From: Desulfobacterales bacterium
GTDB lineage: Bacteria > Desulfobacterota > Desulfobulbia > Desulfobulbales > BM004
Reading direction: 5' to 3'
NCBI GenBank assembly: GCA_012974315.1
Contig: JAAXQI010000097.1
Span: forward strand, 1-31,135
DNA: 31,135 nt
Part shown: positions 24,477 to 31,135 of the stretch, one piece after another
How positions within the stretch are numbered: position 1 is the stretch's first letter
Layout of the letters: each line of letters opens with the position of its first letter
Position numbers and translations under genes: made by a program
Notes under the pieces: model-generated
The model's database searches: none
The model's input: the letters and a program-made list of their open reading frames with translations, nothing else
What the model was told of the DNA's origin: nothing

Positions 24477-24935
24477 CTAAAATTCGACTTCCAATCGGGC
24501 CTTGGCGACCTGAGAAAACAAAATTGTCACCTCTTTGGTGCCAACCTCCAGAACAATCGATTCTCCTTCAGTTTTATTTATCTTGCCGATAAAAACGTGC
24601 TCACCGGCAATTGGCTCTGTTGTTTTTATCTTGGCTAAACGCCCAACAAAACGTTCAAATCCCGCCATACTTTTCAAGGGCCGGTTAAGTCCCGGTGAGG
24701 ACACCTCCAGGTTATATGCCTGATCAATAAAATCCTCAATGTCCAAAAGCTGGCTGATTTCCCGACTGACTGCACCACAGTCATCCAGATTAACGCCGTC
24801 CTGCTTGTCGATGACAAGTCGCAAAACCCAGCCACTTTGTTCCCGCCGGTACTGCACCTCCACCAACTCAAGTCCCAATTCATCAAGGACTGGAAGAACA
24901 ACTGCTTCTATTTGTTCAATTACCGTTTCAGCCAT
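24477..24935 (-). CDS. rimP: Ribosome maturation factor RimP
   Basis: This 152-residue protein assists 30S subunit maturation. Blocks PVLDELGLELVEVQYRRE, LRLVIDKQDGVNLDDCGAVS and the motif NLEVSSPGLNRPL are diagnostic of RimP, with an Sm-like C-terminal domain. It is the first gene of the operon. The ATG is preceded by AAAGGG. An intrinsic terminator lies 18-48 bases upstream of the start codon, so expression requires readthrough or a second promoter. Confidence 0.96.
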   Translation of the reverse strand: MAETVIEQIEAVVLPVLDELGLELVEVQYRREQSGWVLRLVIDKQDGVNLDDCGAVSREISQLLDIEDFIDQAYNLEVSSPGLNRPLKSMAGFERFVGRLAKIKTTEPIAGEHVFIGKINKTEGESIVLEVGTKEVTILFSQVAKARLEVEF

Positions 24936-24952
24936 ATCGGCCCTTTGCTAAC

Positions 24953-24983
24953 AAAAATAAAAAAAGCGGGCAAAAAAGCCCAC
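24953..24983 (-). terminator. Intrinsic terminator/attenuator directly upstream of rimP
   Basis: On the minus strand the RNA reads GUGGGC-UUUUUU-GCCCGC, a 6-bp stem with one G-U pair, followed by UUUUUUUAUUUUU. It lies only 18 bases before the rimP start codon and downstream of a strong promoter, so it would end the leader RNA or act as an attenuator for the rimP-nusA-infB operon. Confidence 0.8.
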
Positions 24984-25164
24984 TTTCAACATCCGCACAG
25001 GAAAAACAACTGTACTTTGTAACGCGAAAATCAGACCGCAGCATGGTAATCCAATTCCGCAACGGCCTCATGGAGCTTTTCGCTTCACCCCGGCTGTTTT
25101 AGAGAAGAGCGGGTACTTTGCAAACCTGTCTGAGCTACACCCGCCCTCGGGTACATACTGCAAG
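24953..25164 (-). ncRNA. Candidate structured leader or small RNA ahead of rimP
   Basis: A transcript of about 212 nt is bounded by a near-consensus promoter and an intrinsic terminator on the minus strand, with no credible gene inside. It is relatively G+C-rich for an intergenic region and holds local stems: GCGGGT (near 25142) with ACCCGC (near 25111), and GUACAG/CUGUGC near 25010. No tRNA, SRP RNA, tmRNA, RNase P RNA or known riboswitch core is recognised; a 6S-type RNA cannot be excluded. The first stem arm GCGGG could instead pair with the 3' arm of the terminator (CCCGC), which would give an antiterminator. In E. coli the equivalent operon leader (metY to rimP) contains terminators controlled by NusA. 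Function here is inferred only. Confidence 0.5.
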
Positions 25165-25170
25165 CGCTTA

Positions 25171-25198
25171 AATATACTTTTTTTTATTAACTTGTCAA
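25171..25198 (-). promoter_or_regulatory. Strong sigma-70 promoter for the rimP leader
   Basis: On the minus strand a perfect TTGACA (25198-25193) is followed after 16 bases, including an A-tract, by TATATT (25176-25171), five of six consensus bases. Transcription would begin near 25164. This is the main promoter candidate for the 13-kb rimP-to-dut block. Confidence 0.7.
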
Positions 25199-25298
25199 GT
25201 ACGATAATTAGTCAGGCAGGCAAATTCCCAGGGTTTCTTATTGTCTTAAACAGTTTGCAAGAATTCCATGAAAAACATATTACCATTCTGGGCTTGTG

Positions 25299-25796
25299 CT
25301 ATCTGTTCTCTTCTTCTGCTGCTCCAACTGCACTGGAAACTGCTTCTTCAGGAGTGGAGACAACATACCATTCAGGCTGTTTTACATCGCCATGGGGAGC
25401 AATAGTCCACGAATTTAAAAGAATTATTGGGCAATTACCTTTCAGCGCCAAGCCAATTTCTGACAGGGTGCCATACTCTCCACCTATGGCTATTGCCGCC
25501 TTGCAACTCTTTATATTAATCGCATTCCGCGCCTCACCCATACCAGTATAAACAGCTATATCAACATACCTGTTTGCAGGGGTTGTTTTTCTGGTACCAG
25601 GAAGGATACCCACAGTAATACCGCCTGCCTCCTTTGCACCCTTACTGGCAGAAGCCATGACTCCTCCCAGCCCACCGGTCAAAACCACAAAACCTCTCTG
25701 GGCGAGCTTGCGGCCTACTGTTAAAGCTACGTGCCACTCATTATCTGTCTCGGATATATTCCCTGCCCCAAAAACTCCAATAATATTTTTTTGCAT
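25299..25796 (-). CDS. LOG/SLOG-superfamily (TIGR00725-like) nucleotide-binding protein
   Basis: This 165-residue protein has a Rossmann-like fold with GVFGAGNIS at the N-terminus, TGGLGGVMASASKGAKEAGG and IAIGGEYGTLSEIGLALK. These match the TIGR00725 branch of the LOG/lysine-decarboxylase-like (SLOG) superfamily, related to cytokinin-activating phosphoribohydrolases. Family members bind nucleotides, but the substrate of this branch is not established. The gene is monocistronic, divergent from the TRAP operon and followed by about 100 bp without an obvious terminator before the rimP leader promoter. Confidence 0.85.
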   Translation of the reverse strand: MQKNIIGVFGAGNISETDNEWHVALTVGRKLAQRGFVVLTGGLGGVMASASKGAKEAGGITVGILPGTRKTTPANRYVDIAVYTGMGEARNAINIKSCKAAIAIGGEYGTLSEIGLALKGNCPIILLNSWTIAPHGDVKQPEWYVVSTPEEAVSSAVGAAEEENR

Positions 25797-25846
25797 ATTC
25801 CTTCCTTTTACCTACTATATAAATCAGATGCAGTTGCTATTCATTC

Positions 25847-25876
25847 TTGACACATACCATGATATTTCACTAAACT
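25847..25876 (+). promoter_or_regulatory. Candidate promoter for the TRAP operon
   Basis: A perfect TTGACA (25847-25852) is followed after 18 bases by TAAACT (25871-25876). It lies about 80 bases before the first gene, in the divergent region with the LOG-family gene. Confidence 0.45.
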
Positions 25877-25955
25877 AACATATTTACTATAAATCTATTG
25901 CATGAAAGATGGGGGTCTTTAGCTGTCATTTAAAATCCTGGAATCAAGCTTGGTT

Positions 25956-26825
25956 ATGAAACAAAAAACTCTAACATTAGCCTTAGGAAAAATTTTCCTT
26001 GCTCTCACAGTATTAATGTATAGCAGCGGCTGTACGTCGTTAATTGTCAACCCTCTTCTGGATCCGTTAACTCTTTCCCTGCAAAAACAGACAGACCTTC
26101 AGCTCCTTCAGGACGGCGTACCTTCCCTGTTGCTTTTACTTGATGGTCTGATTGCCAGTGATCCGGACAACGAGCGGCTGCTCATGACTGCAGCCAAGGC
26201 GTATGGTGCATATGCAACAGTTCTTTATGAGGAAGGTCAAGTCGAACGCGCTGTCACTGTGAGCTCCAAGGCAAAGGAATATGGCATCAACCTCCTCAAA
26301 CAACTACCCGGCCTGCAAAACATAAACAACAACACACTGGGCGAGATAGACCAGTCACTTGGCAAAATTTCACCAGGCAGGGTCGGATCCTTATTCTGGG
26401 GAACCTACGGCTGGGCAATATGGATACAGTACCAGGAGGGTGCACCTGCAGCCATGGCAGACCTGCCCATTGTAGAACAGATCATGCTCAGGGTTGTTGA
26501 ACTTGATGAGTCTTATTATTATGGAGGGGCCCATATTTTTCTCGGCGCCTATTATGGCAGTCGTCCTCAAATGTTTGGAGGAAACCCGGAAGCGAGCCGT
26601 CAACATTTTGAAAGAGCCCTCGCTTTAAATGACAGACTGTTCCTGCTTACCCATGTGGCATATGCCGAAACATATGCCCGTACAATGTTTGACCGTGAAC
26701 TTTACCTGGAACTGCTAACAGAGGTTATTGAACAGCCCCTGGCCGATTCCGATATGGCCTCAAGTAATAAAGTGGCCAAGGTTAAGGCAGAAAAACTGAT
26801 CGTGCAGATCGATGATTTTTTTTAA
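25956..26825 (+). CDS. tatT: TRAP transporter TatT-type component (TPR lipoprotein)
   Basis: This 289-residue protein has a lipoprotein signal (MKQKTLTLALGKIF, then YSSGC with Cys26) and is all-helical afterwards, with repeats such as LLMTAAKAYGAYATVLYEEG, GRVGSLFWGTYGWAIWI and MFGGNPEASRQHFERALALN. The pattern matches the TatT family first described in Treponema pallidum (Tp0956), a helical-repeat lipoprotein that binds the P component of TPR-associated TRAP transporters. It is followed by dctP-, dctQ- and dctM-type genes within 12 bp, so context agrees. I use the ATG at 25956; no ribosome binding site is visible. Confidence 0.88.
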   Translation: MKQKTLTLALGKIFLALTVLMYSSGCTSLIVNPLLDPLTLSLQKQTDLQLLQDGVPSLLLLLDGLIASDPDNERLLMTAAKAYGAYATVLYEEGQVERAVTVSSKAKEYGINLLKQLPGLQNINNNTLGEIDQSLGKISPGRVGSLFWGTYGWAIWIQYQEGAPAAMADLPIVEQIMLRVVELDESYYYGGAHIFLGAYYGSRPQMFGGNPEASRQHFERALALNDRLFLLTHVAYAETYARTMFDRELYLELLTEVIEQPLADSDMASSNKVAKVKAEKLIVQIDDFF

Positions 26826-26837
26826 AAACCTATTACT

Positions 26838-27875
26838 ATGAAAACTCTCCTTAAAATCCTCGTCAGCTTATTTGTAGCCTTACTGCTTGTTATAAGTGTT
26901 GACAAAGCATATGCCAGCCGGCCCAAGTATCTGTTCAAGGTTGCCTCCCTTGCCCCGGAAGGAAGTATCTGGACTAAAACATTCCGCAACTTCACCAAAG
27001 AGGTTGAAGAAAAAAGCGGAGGAGAAATAGGATTTAAAATCTATGCCGGTGGTGTAATGGGTGATGACCGCGCCATGTATCGGAAGATGCGGGTTGGACA
27101 GCTCAATGGCGGCGGCTTCACCATGACAGGAATCAGTGAAGTTGTCCCAGATTTCAGGGTTCTTGGCATTCCATTTATGTTTAATTCCTATGATGAAGTT
27201 GACCGGGTCAAAGAAAGGCTTCTACCGCGATTTGAAAAGGAGTTTGACAATAAAGGCATGGTGCTCCTGGCCATGTCAGAGGTTGGCTTTATCTACACCA
27301 TGTCAACCACTTCTATTTCAACCCTTGCCGAGCTGAAACAAAGTAAGGCCTGGGCTCCGGAAGGCGACCCCATCAGCAGGGCCCTGCTTGAAACTGTTGG
27401 AGTTACTCCCATCCCACTTTCTATTCCCGATGTGCTTACCTCTTTGCAGACAGGACTTATCAACACAACATTCAACTCATTTTACGGCTCCATTGTCCTG
27501 CAATGGTTTACCAAAATATCATACATAACCGATATTCCCTTTGTGTATGCATACGGGGCATTTGTTCTTGATAAAAAAACCTTTTCAAAGCTGCCCACAC
27601 ACTATGCCGATATGATGAAAACCGCAGCACGAAACCATTTTGAAAAGCTCCTCGTCGATACCAGAAAAAGCAATGAAGAAGCAATGCAGGTATTAATCGA
27701 TAATGACATCTCACTGGTCAAACCTACTCCCATTACCAAGGCAGAACTGCAGAATAACTACCGGGAGATGACCGTAAAAAAACTTGTTGATGACGCCTTC
27801 TCCAAAAGTATTTATGAAGAAACCATGATGCACCTGGACAACTACCACAAAGAGCTTTCAGCAATCCAGCAATAA
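26838..27875 (+). CDS. TRAP transporter periplasmic solute-binding protein (DctP/TatP type)
   Basis: This 345-residue protein has a cleavable signal (AYA before S27) and the DctP fold: LFKVASLAPEGSIWTKTF, IYAGGVMGDDRAMYRKMRVGQ, FRVLGIPFMFNSYDEV. In characterised DctP proteins an Arg in a motif like GLKIRVP binds the ligand carboxylate. Here the aligned segment reads LKQSKAWAPEGDPIS, with Trp172 in the place of that Arg. It is therefore likely to bind a non-carboxylate or hydrophobic ligand, as proposed for TatP of Treponema. It forms an operon with tatT and the two permeases. Confidence 0.93.
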   Translation: MKTLLKILVSLFVALLLVISVDKAYASRPKYLFKVASLAPEGSIWTKTFRNFTKEVEEKSGGEIGFKIYAGGVMGDDRAMYRKMRVGQLNGGGFTMTGISEVVPDFRVLGIPFMFNSYDEVDRVKERLLPRFEKEFDNKGMVLLAMSEVGFIYTMSTTSISTLAELKQSKAWAPEGDPISRALLETVGVTPIPLSIPDVLTSLQTGLINTTFNSFYGSIVLQWFTKISYITDIPFVYAYGAFVLDKKTFSKLPTHYADMMKTAARNHFEKLLVDTRKSNEEAMQVLIDNDISLVKPTPITKAELQNNYREMTVKKLVDDAFSKSIYEETMMHLDNYHKELSAIQQ

Positions 27876-27881
27876 ACTTAC

Positions 27882-28400
27882 ATGGACACCCTAAAAAAGT
27901 TTTTCTCCCTTATAGGCTCCATTCTTTCCCGGACTGAGGAGGCCTTTCTCTGCCTCTTGCTCTTCTCAATGATCCTTCTTGCCTGTGCACAGATTTTTTT
28001 AAGGATTTTTTACTCCAGCGGCATTGTTTGGGCTGACCCGCTGCTGCGCTACATGGTTATCTGGGTAGGGTTATTTGGTGCCGCGGTGGCCACAAAACAA
28101 TCCAACCACATCAGTATTGATATAATCTCCCACTTAGTGCCGGAGAAATTTCTGGTCTGGCTCCATGGGCTCATAAACTTTTTTTCGGCCTGTGTATGTA
28201 TAATCCTCACTTACGCTGCAGTCATTTTTGTACGCGATGAGGCCTTCTATGGTGGCAGGGGGATACTGGACATTCCATCCTGGTGGCTCAACCTGGCCTA
28301 TCCCATTGCTTTTGGTATTATTGGAGGCCGCTTCCTTATCCTGGCATGTAAGGATTTGGGCAAAATTATCCTACAGAAATCAACTATCGGCCGAATCTAA
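27882..28400 (+). CDS. TRAP transporter small permease (DctQ)
   Basis: This 172-residue membrane protein has four predicted transmembrane helices, with the typical DctQ stretch LLRYMVIWVGLFGAAVATKQSNHISIDI in the middle (WVGLFGAAVATKQ is the visible core). DctQ scaffolds the large permease DctM in the inner membrane. It begins six bases after the dctP-type stop and is followed nine bases after by the large permease. No Shine-Dalgarno sequence is visible. Confidence 0.93.
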   Translation: MDTLKKFFSLIGSILSRTEEAFLCLLLFSMILLACAQIFLRIFYSSGIVWADPLLRYMVIWVGLFGAAVATKQSNHISIDIISHLVPEKFLVWLHGLINFFSACVCIILTYAAVIFVRDEAFYGGRGILDIPSWWLNLAYPIAFGIIGGRFLILACKDLGKIILQKSTIGRI

Positions 28401-28409
28401 GTTATTAAT

Positions 28410-29678
28410 ATGGGTCTTTCAAAAATTTTCATCCTGTTTCTGGCTATCCTCGGAACTCCACTCTTCGTGGTGATTTCTGCCCTGGCCCTCCTGTCTTTTT
28501 ACAGCATAGATATTGACCTTTCGGTGGTTATCATCGAAATGTCACGTTTATCTGACACACCGTTACTACTCTCCCTGCCACTGTTTATCTTTGCCGGTAC
28601 CCTTTTGGCCGAAAGCGGCACGCCACAGAGGCTGCTGCGCCTTTCGCAAGTGTTCCTGGGCTGGATGCCGGGCGGGCTTGCGGTTGTATCACTTATGGTC
28701 TGCGCTGTATTTACAGCCTTTACCGGGGCATCAGGGGTTACCATTTTTGCCATCGGCGGCATTCTTTACCCGGCTCTTATCAAGGATAATTATTCTGAAC
28801 GTTTCTCTTTGGGACTTATCACCTCTTCCGGAAGCCTCGGGCTCCTTTTTCCTCCAAGCCTGCCGCTCATTCTCTACGGAGTTATTTCTCAAACACGGAT
28901 AGACCAGCTCTTTCTGGCCGGCATTTTACCAGGCATCCTCATGCTTACTCTCCTGGTTTCATACAGTATGATTAAAGGGGGGCGCCGCAAATTAAAAGGT
29001 ACGGAGAAACCGACATACAGGGATATGCTTTCCGGGTTGAAAGAAGCTGCCTGGGAACTGCCACTGCCGATAATTGTCCTGGGGGGTATTTATGGCGGAT
29101 TTTTGGTAGCTGGTGAAGCGGCGGCCGTAACCGCACTCTATGTTCTTATTGTAGAAGTTCTCATATACCGTGATATTCCTATATCAAGACTTCCGAAGAT
29201 CATGGTCCAGAGCATGGTGCTTTTCGGAGGTATCTTCGTAGTTCTGGCAGCCTCAATGGCAACAACGAACTACCTGGTTGATCAGCAGGTACCCATGCAC
29301 CTCTTTGAGCTTATCAGCCAGTATATCTCCAGCAAATATACCTTTCTGCTGCTGCTGAATATCTTTCTCCTCATAGTAGGGTCCATGCTTGATATTTTCT
29401 CGGCCCTGGTACTTGTACTGCCTCTCATAATTCCCATCGCAGAGGCATATGATGTTAACCTGATCCATCTTGGCATCATCTTCCTGACCAATCTTCAGAT
29501 CGGTTACTGCACTCCCCCGGTTGGCCTGAATCTTTTTCTTGCCAGCTACCGTTTTGACAAACCCATAGTAACACTTTACAGGGCAACCCTGCCATTTCTT
29601 GCCCTGCTCATGATTACATTAATTATCATTACCTATTTCCCTGCCATCAGCCTGGTGCTTGTCAATCTCTGGGGATAA
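28410..29678 (+). CDS. TRAP transporter large permease (DctM)
   Basis: This 422-residue protein of about 11-12 transmembrane helices is the transport subunit, driven by a sodium or proton gradient. Family blocks are LPLFIFAGTLLAESG, the AVFTAFTGASGVTIFAIGG hairpin region, GSLGLLFPPSLPLILYG, GGFLVAGEAAAVTALYVL and, near the end, IGYCTPPVGLNLFLAS. Length and order are normal for DctM. It ends the operon; a palindromic repeat cluster and a short hairpin follow. Confidence 0.95.
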   Translation: MGLSKIFILFLAILGTPLFVVISALALLSFYSIDIDLSVVIIEMSRLSDTPLLLSLPLFIFAGTLLAESGTPQRLLRLSQVFLGWMPGGLAVVSLMVCAVFTAFTGASGVTIFAIGGILYPALIKDNYSERFSLGLITSSGSLGLLFPPSLPLILYGVISQTRIDQLFLAGILPGILMLTLLVSYSMIKGGRRKLKGTEKPTYRDMLSGLKEAAWELPLPIIVLGGIYGGFLVAGEAAAVTALYVLIVEVLIYRDIPISRLPKIMVQSMVLFGGIFVVLAASMATTNYLVDQQVPMHLFELISQYISSKYTFLLLLNIFLLIVGSMLDIFSALVLVLPLIIPIAEAYDVNLIHLGIIFLTNLQIGYCTPPVGLNLFLASYRFDKPIVTLYRATLPFLALLMITLIIITYFPAISLVLVNLWG

Positions 29679-29679
29679 G

Positions 29680-29805
29680 CGGTACGAGGTATGAGGTATG
29701 CGGTGTGAGGTATAAGGTGCGAGGAAATCAGAAAAATGAAAGCCCCATACCTCACAACTCACACCTCACACCGCATACCCCATACCTTATACAGCATACC
29801 GTCAG
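29680..29805. repeat. Degenerate GGTATGAGG-type repeat cluster forming a long imperfect palindrome
   Basis: The left half (29680-29724) is made of short degenerate units of the GGTATGAGG/GGTGTGAGG type. The right half (about 29750-29805) is their complement. A perfect 17-bp arm pair joins 29695-29711 with 29763-29779, and pairing extends on both sides with a few mismatches, so the RNA or single strand could fold into a hairpin of about 45 bp. It lies right after dctM and could protect or end the transcript, or be a genome-wide intergenic element. Confidence 0.75.
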
Positions 29806-29820
29806 CATATTATAACCTGG

Positions 29821-29846
29821 CCCTGAGGAGCAGGGTTTCTCTTTTG
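29821..29846 (+). terminator. Candidate terminator after the TRAP operon
   Basis: CCCTG (29821-29825) and CAGGG (29831-29835) form a 5-bp stem with a 5-base loop, followed by TTTCTCTTTT on the plus strand. The stem is short, so this is only a candidate; the larger palindrome upstream may be the real 3' structure. Confidence 0.35.
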
Positions 29847-29879
29847 AATAAAACTTGAAGGTTGCAAAAGGATTCCGCC

Positions 29880-29903
29880 ACCATTAGCTTAAAGAGTAAT
29901 GGT
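29880..29903. repeat. Inverted repeat ACCATTA/TAATGGT upstream of the histidine kinase gene
   Basis: Perfect 7-base arms (29880-29886 and 29897-29903) are separated by 10 bases, 60-85 bp before the kinase start. Spacing of about 17 bp between arm centres is compatible with a dimeric regulator site. No regulator is known. Confidence 0.3.
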
Positions 29904-29940
29904 TCCATAAAGATGTACTGATTTTTATAGTAAGATGTAT

Positions 29941-29953
29941 AGATATGATATCT
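29941..29953. repeat. Palindrome AGATAT-G-ATATCT near the histidine kinase start
   Basis: The arms AGATAT and ATATCT are perfectly complementary around a central G, ten bases before the kinase ATG. It may be an operator, or a chance feature of A+T-rich sequence. Confidence 0.25.
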
Positions 29954-29963
29954 AATTAAACCT

Positions 29964-31112
29964 ATGAGAAAAATACTTTTTGCCATTCTGATCCTTGTTG
30001 TAATCGGCATAGGGTTGCTGCACTTTTTTACACCCGGTTACATGATATTTTATCATGACATGTTCAGACGGCTCAGTTATTTCCCTATTGTTCTAGGAGC
30101 AATCTGGTTTGGGGTCTGGGGCGGGCTGCTGCTGGCGGTTATGTCTTCAATAGCTTTCATTCCCCATGTCCTGCTCTATATTGGTGAGGGATCTGGAACC
30201 TATCTGAGTGAACTGACAGAAATAATCCTTTACCTGGCTGCCGGAACAGTAACTGGAATTATAGCAGGCCGGGAATCGCTCCTGCGAAATCGCTACAAAG
30301 AATTATCGGAAAAGCTTGAAAAATCATACGACAAGCTGCACCGCGAAACCCAACTCATGCTCGAAGTCGAAGAACAGTTGAGTGCTGCACAAAAACTCTC
30401 CGCCCTGGGCCAGCTCTCAGCATCCCTTGCCCATGAAATCAAAAACCCCCTCTCTTCCATTAAAGGTACTGCTGAAATTCTGCTTGATGAATTTCCCGAA
30501 GATCACCCCAAAAGAGAATTTGTGGAAATCCTGCTCAAAGAGACTACACGGCTGAATAATACGGTTGAGGAAGTTTTAGGGTTTTCGCGCCGCGGGATGC
30601 AGGGTAAGAAAAAAGAAGAAGCTATGACCGAACCACTCTCCCAGGTGATTGATCGGGTCACGAGTTTACTTGCCAGCCAGTTGCGAAAAAAAAGCATCAA
30701 ACTTACTGTCAACGGGTGGGAAGAGGGAAAAGCATTTCATATCGCCGGTGAAAAACTATCCCAGGTTTTTCTAAACATCATCTTAAATAGTATTGATGCA
30801 ACTCCCCCAAAAGGAGAAATCATAATTGAAACCATGAAACTTGCTGGCGGCTATTCCGTTTCAGTAAAGGATAATGGGGCCGGCATACCGGACGCGCGCA
30901 AGGATAAAATTTTTGGCGCGTTCTACTCAACCAAGGAAGGTGGTACGGGTCTTGGCCTATCCATCAGCAAAAAAATTGTTGAAAGCTATGGCGGCACACT
31001 GACGCTGTCTGATGCAGAGACAGGGGGAGCATGTTTTACCATCTTTCTGCCTGAGCAAAATTCTGCAAGCAATGTAAAAAAACAGACGGAAAGTGACTTC
31101 AAAAATATTTAA
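29964..31112 (+). CDS. Membrane sensor histidine kinase (NtrB-like core)
   Basis: This 382-residue protein has an N-terminal membrane region of about three to five helices (residues 3-100), including PIVLGAIWFGVWGGLLLAVM, then a coiled coil (108-145). The dimerisation/phosphoacceptor domain has the H-box SASLAHEIKNPLSSIKG with His157, and the ATPase domain has the N-box NIILNSIDAT, G1 DNGAGIPDA and G2 GTGLGLSISKK. There is no PAS or HAMP domain in view, so sensing is probably by the membrane region. A response regulator is expected to the right, beyond the window. The gene follows the TRAP operon by 285 bp; a link to its control is only suggested by location. Confidence 0.93.
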   Translation: MRKILFAILILVVIGIGLLHFFTPGYMIFYHDMFRRLSYFPIVLGAIWFGVWGGLLLAVMSSIAFIPHVLLYIGEGSGTYLSELTEIILYLAAGTVTGIIAGRESLLRNRYKELSEKLEKSYDKLHRETQLMLEVEEQLSAAQKLSALGQLSASLAHEIKNPLSSIKGTAEILLDEFPEDHPKREFVEILLKETTRLNNTVEEVLGFSRRGMQGKKKEEAMTEPLSQVIDRVTSLLASQLRKKSIKLTVNGWEEGKAFHIAGEKLSQVFLNIILNSIDATPPKGEIIIETMKLAGGYSVSVKDNGAGIPDARKDKIFGAFYSTKEGGTGLGLSISKKIVESYGGTLTLSDAETGGACFTIFLPEQNSASNVKKQTESDFKNI

Positions 31113-31135
31113 GGCAATTTATAAGCGAACTATAC

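Noticed and set aside
24937..25053. A short minus-strand frame (MLRSDFRVTKYSCFSC...) across the rimP leader
   Set aside because: It runs through the intrinsic terminator into rimP, lacks a ribosome binding site and its Phe/Leu-rich end is just the U-tract.
25060..25150. Part of the rimP leader (GGCGGGTGTAGCTCAG) resembles the 5' half of a tRNA
   Set aside because: No anticodon arm, T arm (GTTCGAATC) or matching acceptor 3' strand follows, so it does not fold as a tRNA.
25192..25551. A 119-residue plus-strand frame
   Set aside because: It is antisense to the LOG-family gene, begins inside the rimP leader promoter and shows no family features.
29680..29805. CRISPR array
   Set aside because: The short units are degenerate and contiguous, with no constant 24-40-base repeats and no spacers, and no cas genes are present.

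Overview
The window is a stretch of bacterial chromosome of roughly mid-40s percent G+C. It looks like a sulfate-reducer-type Desulfobacterota, perhaps Desulfobulbales. This is an inference from the gene set, not a proven assignment: a NADH:quinone-type complex I in the order A-B-C-D-H-I-J with no nuoEFG between D and H, a rimP-nusA-ylxR-infB-rbfA-nrnA-truB-rpsO-pnp run ending in an M16 peptidase and dut, a TatT-type TRAP operon, and a TtcA-like gene paired with a lipoprotein gene. No phage, IS element, CRISPR array or resistance island is visible.

Layout. 1-4.6 kb (minus): start of a complex I operon, nuoA to nuoJ, cut by the window edge, with a good promoter candidate upstream of nuoA. 4.8-8.0 kb (minus): class Ic aspartate aminotransferase, truA and argC. 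8.1-9.3 kb (minus): tRNA-Gly(GCC) with its terminator, a strong promoter, then rplM-rpsI closed by a textbook terminator. 9.4-12.2 kb (plus): hisB, a lipoprotein, a TtcA-family thiolase and a small cysteine-rich protein. 12.2-25.2 kb (minus): MBL-fold hydrolase, dut, M16 peptidase, pnp, rpsO, truB, nrnA, rbfA, infB, ylxR, nusA and rimP, preceded by a leader with its own promoter and terminator. 25.3-25.8 kb (minus): a small LOG/SLOG-family protein. 25.9-31.1 kb (plus): a four-gene TRAP transporter operon (lipoprotein T component, periplasmic P component, small and large permeases), an intergenic palindromic repeat cluster, and a membrane sensor histidine kinase at the right edge.

How the genes work together. 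The 12-25 kb block is the classic translation, transcription-termination and RNA-decay operon: ribosome maturation (RimP, RbfA), elongation control (NusA), initiation (IF-2), rRNA/tRNA modification (TruB), nanoRNA and mRNA turnover (NrnA, PNPase), and S15. The TRAP operon would import an unknown, probably non-carboxylate or hydrophobic ligand using an ion gradient.

Points most worth a second look: the roughly 210-nt promoter-to-terminator leader/ncRNA in front of rimP; an IF2_N-like domain at the NusA C-terminus, about 60% identical to the N-terminus of the IF-2 encoded by the same operon; the TatT-type TRAP system with Trp where the ligand-binding Arg is expected; the absence of Shine-Dalgarno sequences across that plus-strand block; and an uncharacterised six-cysteine 67-residue protein with a very strong ribosome binding site.
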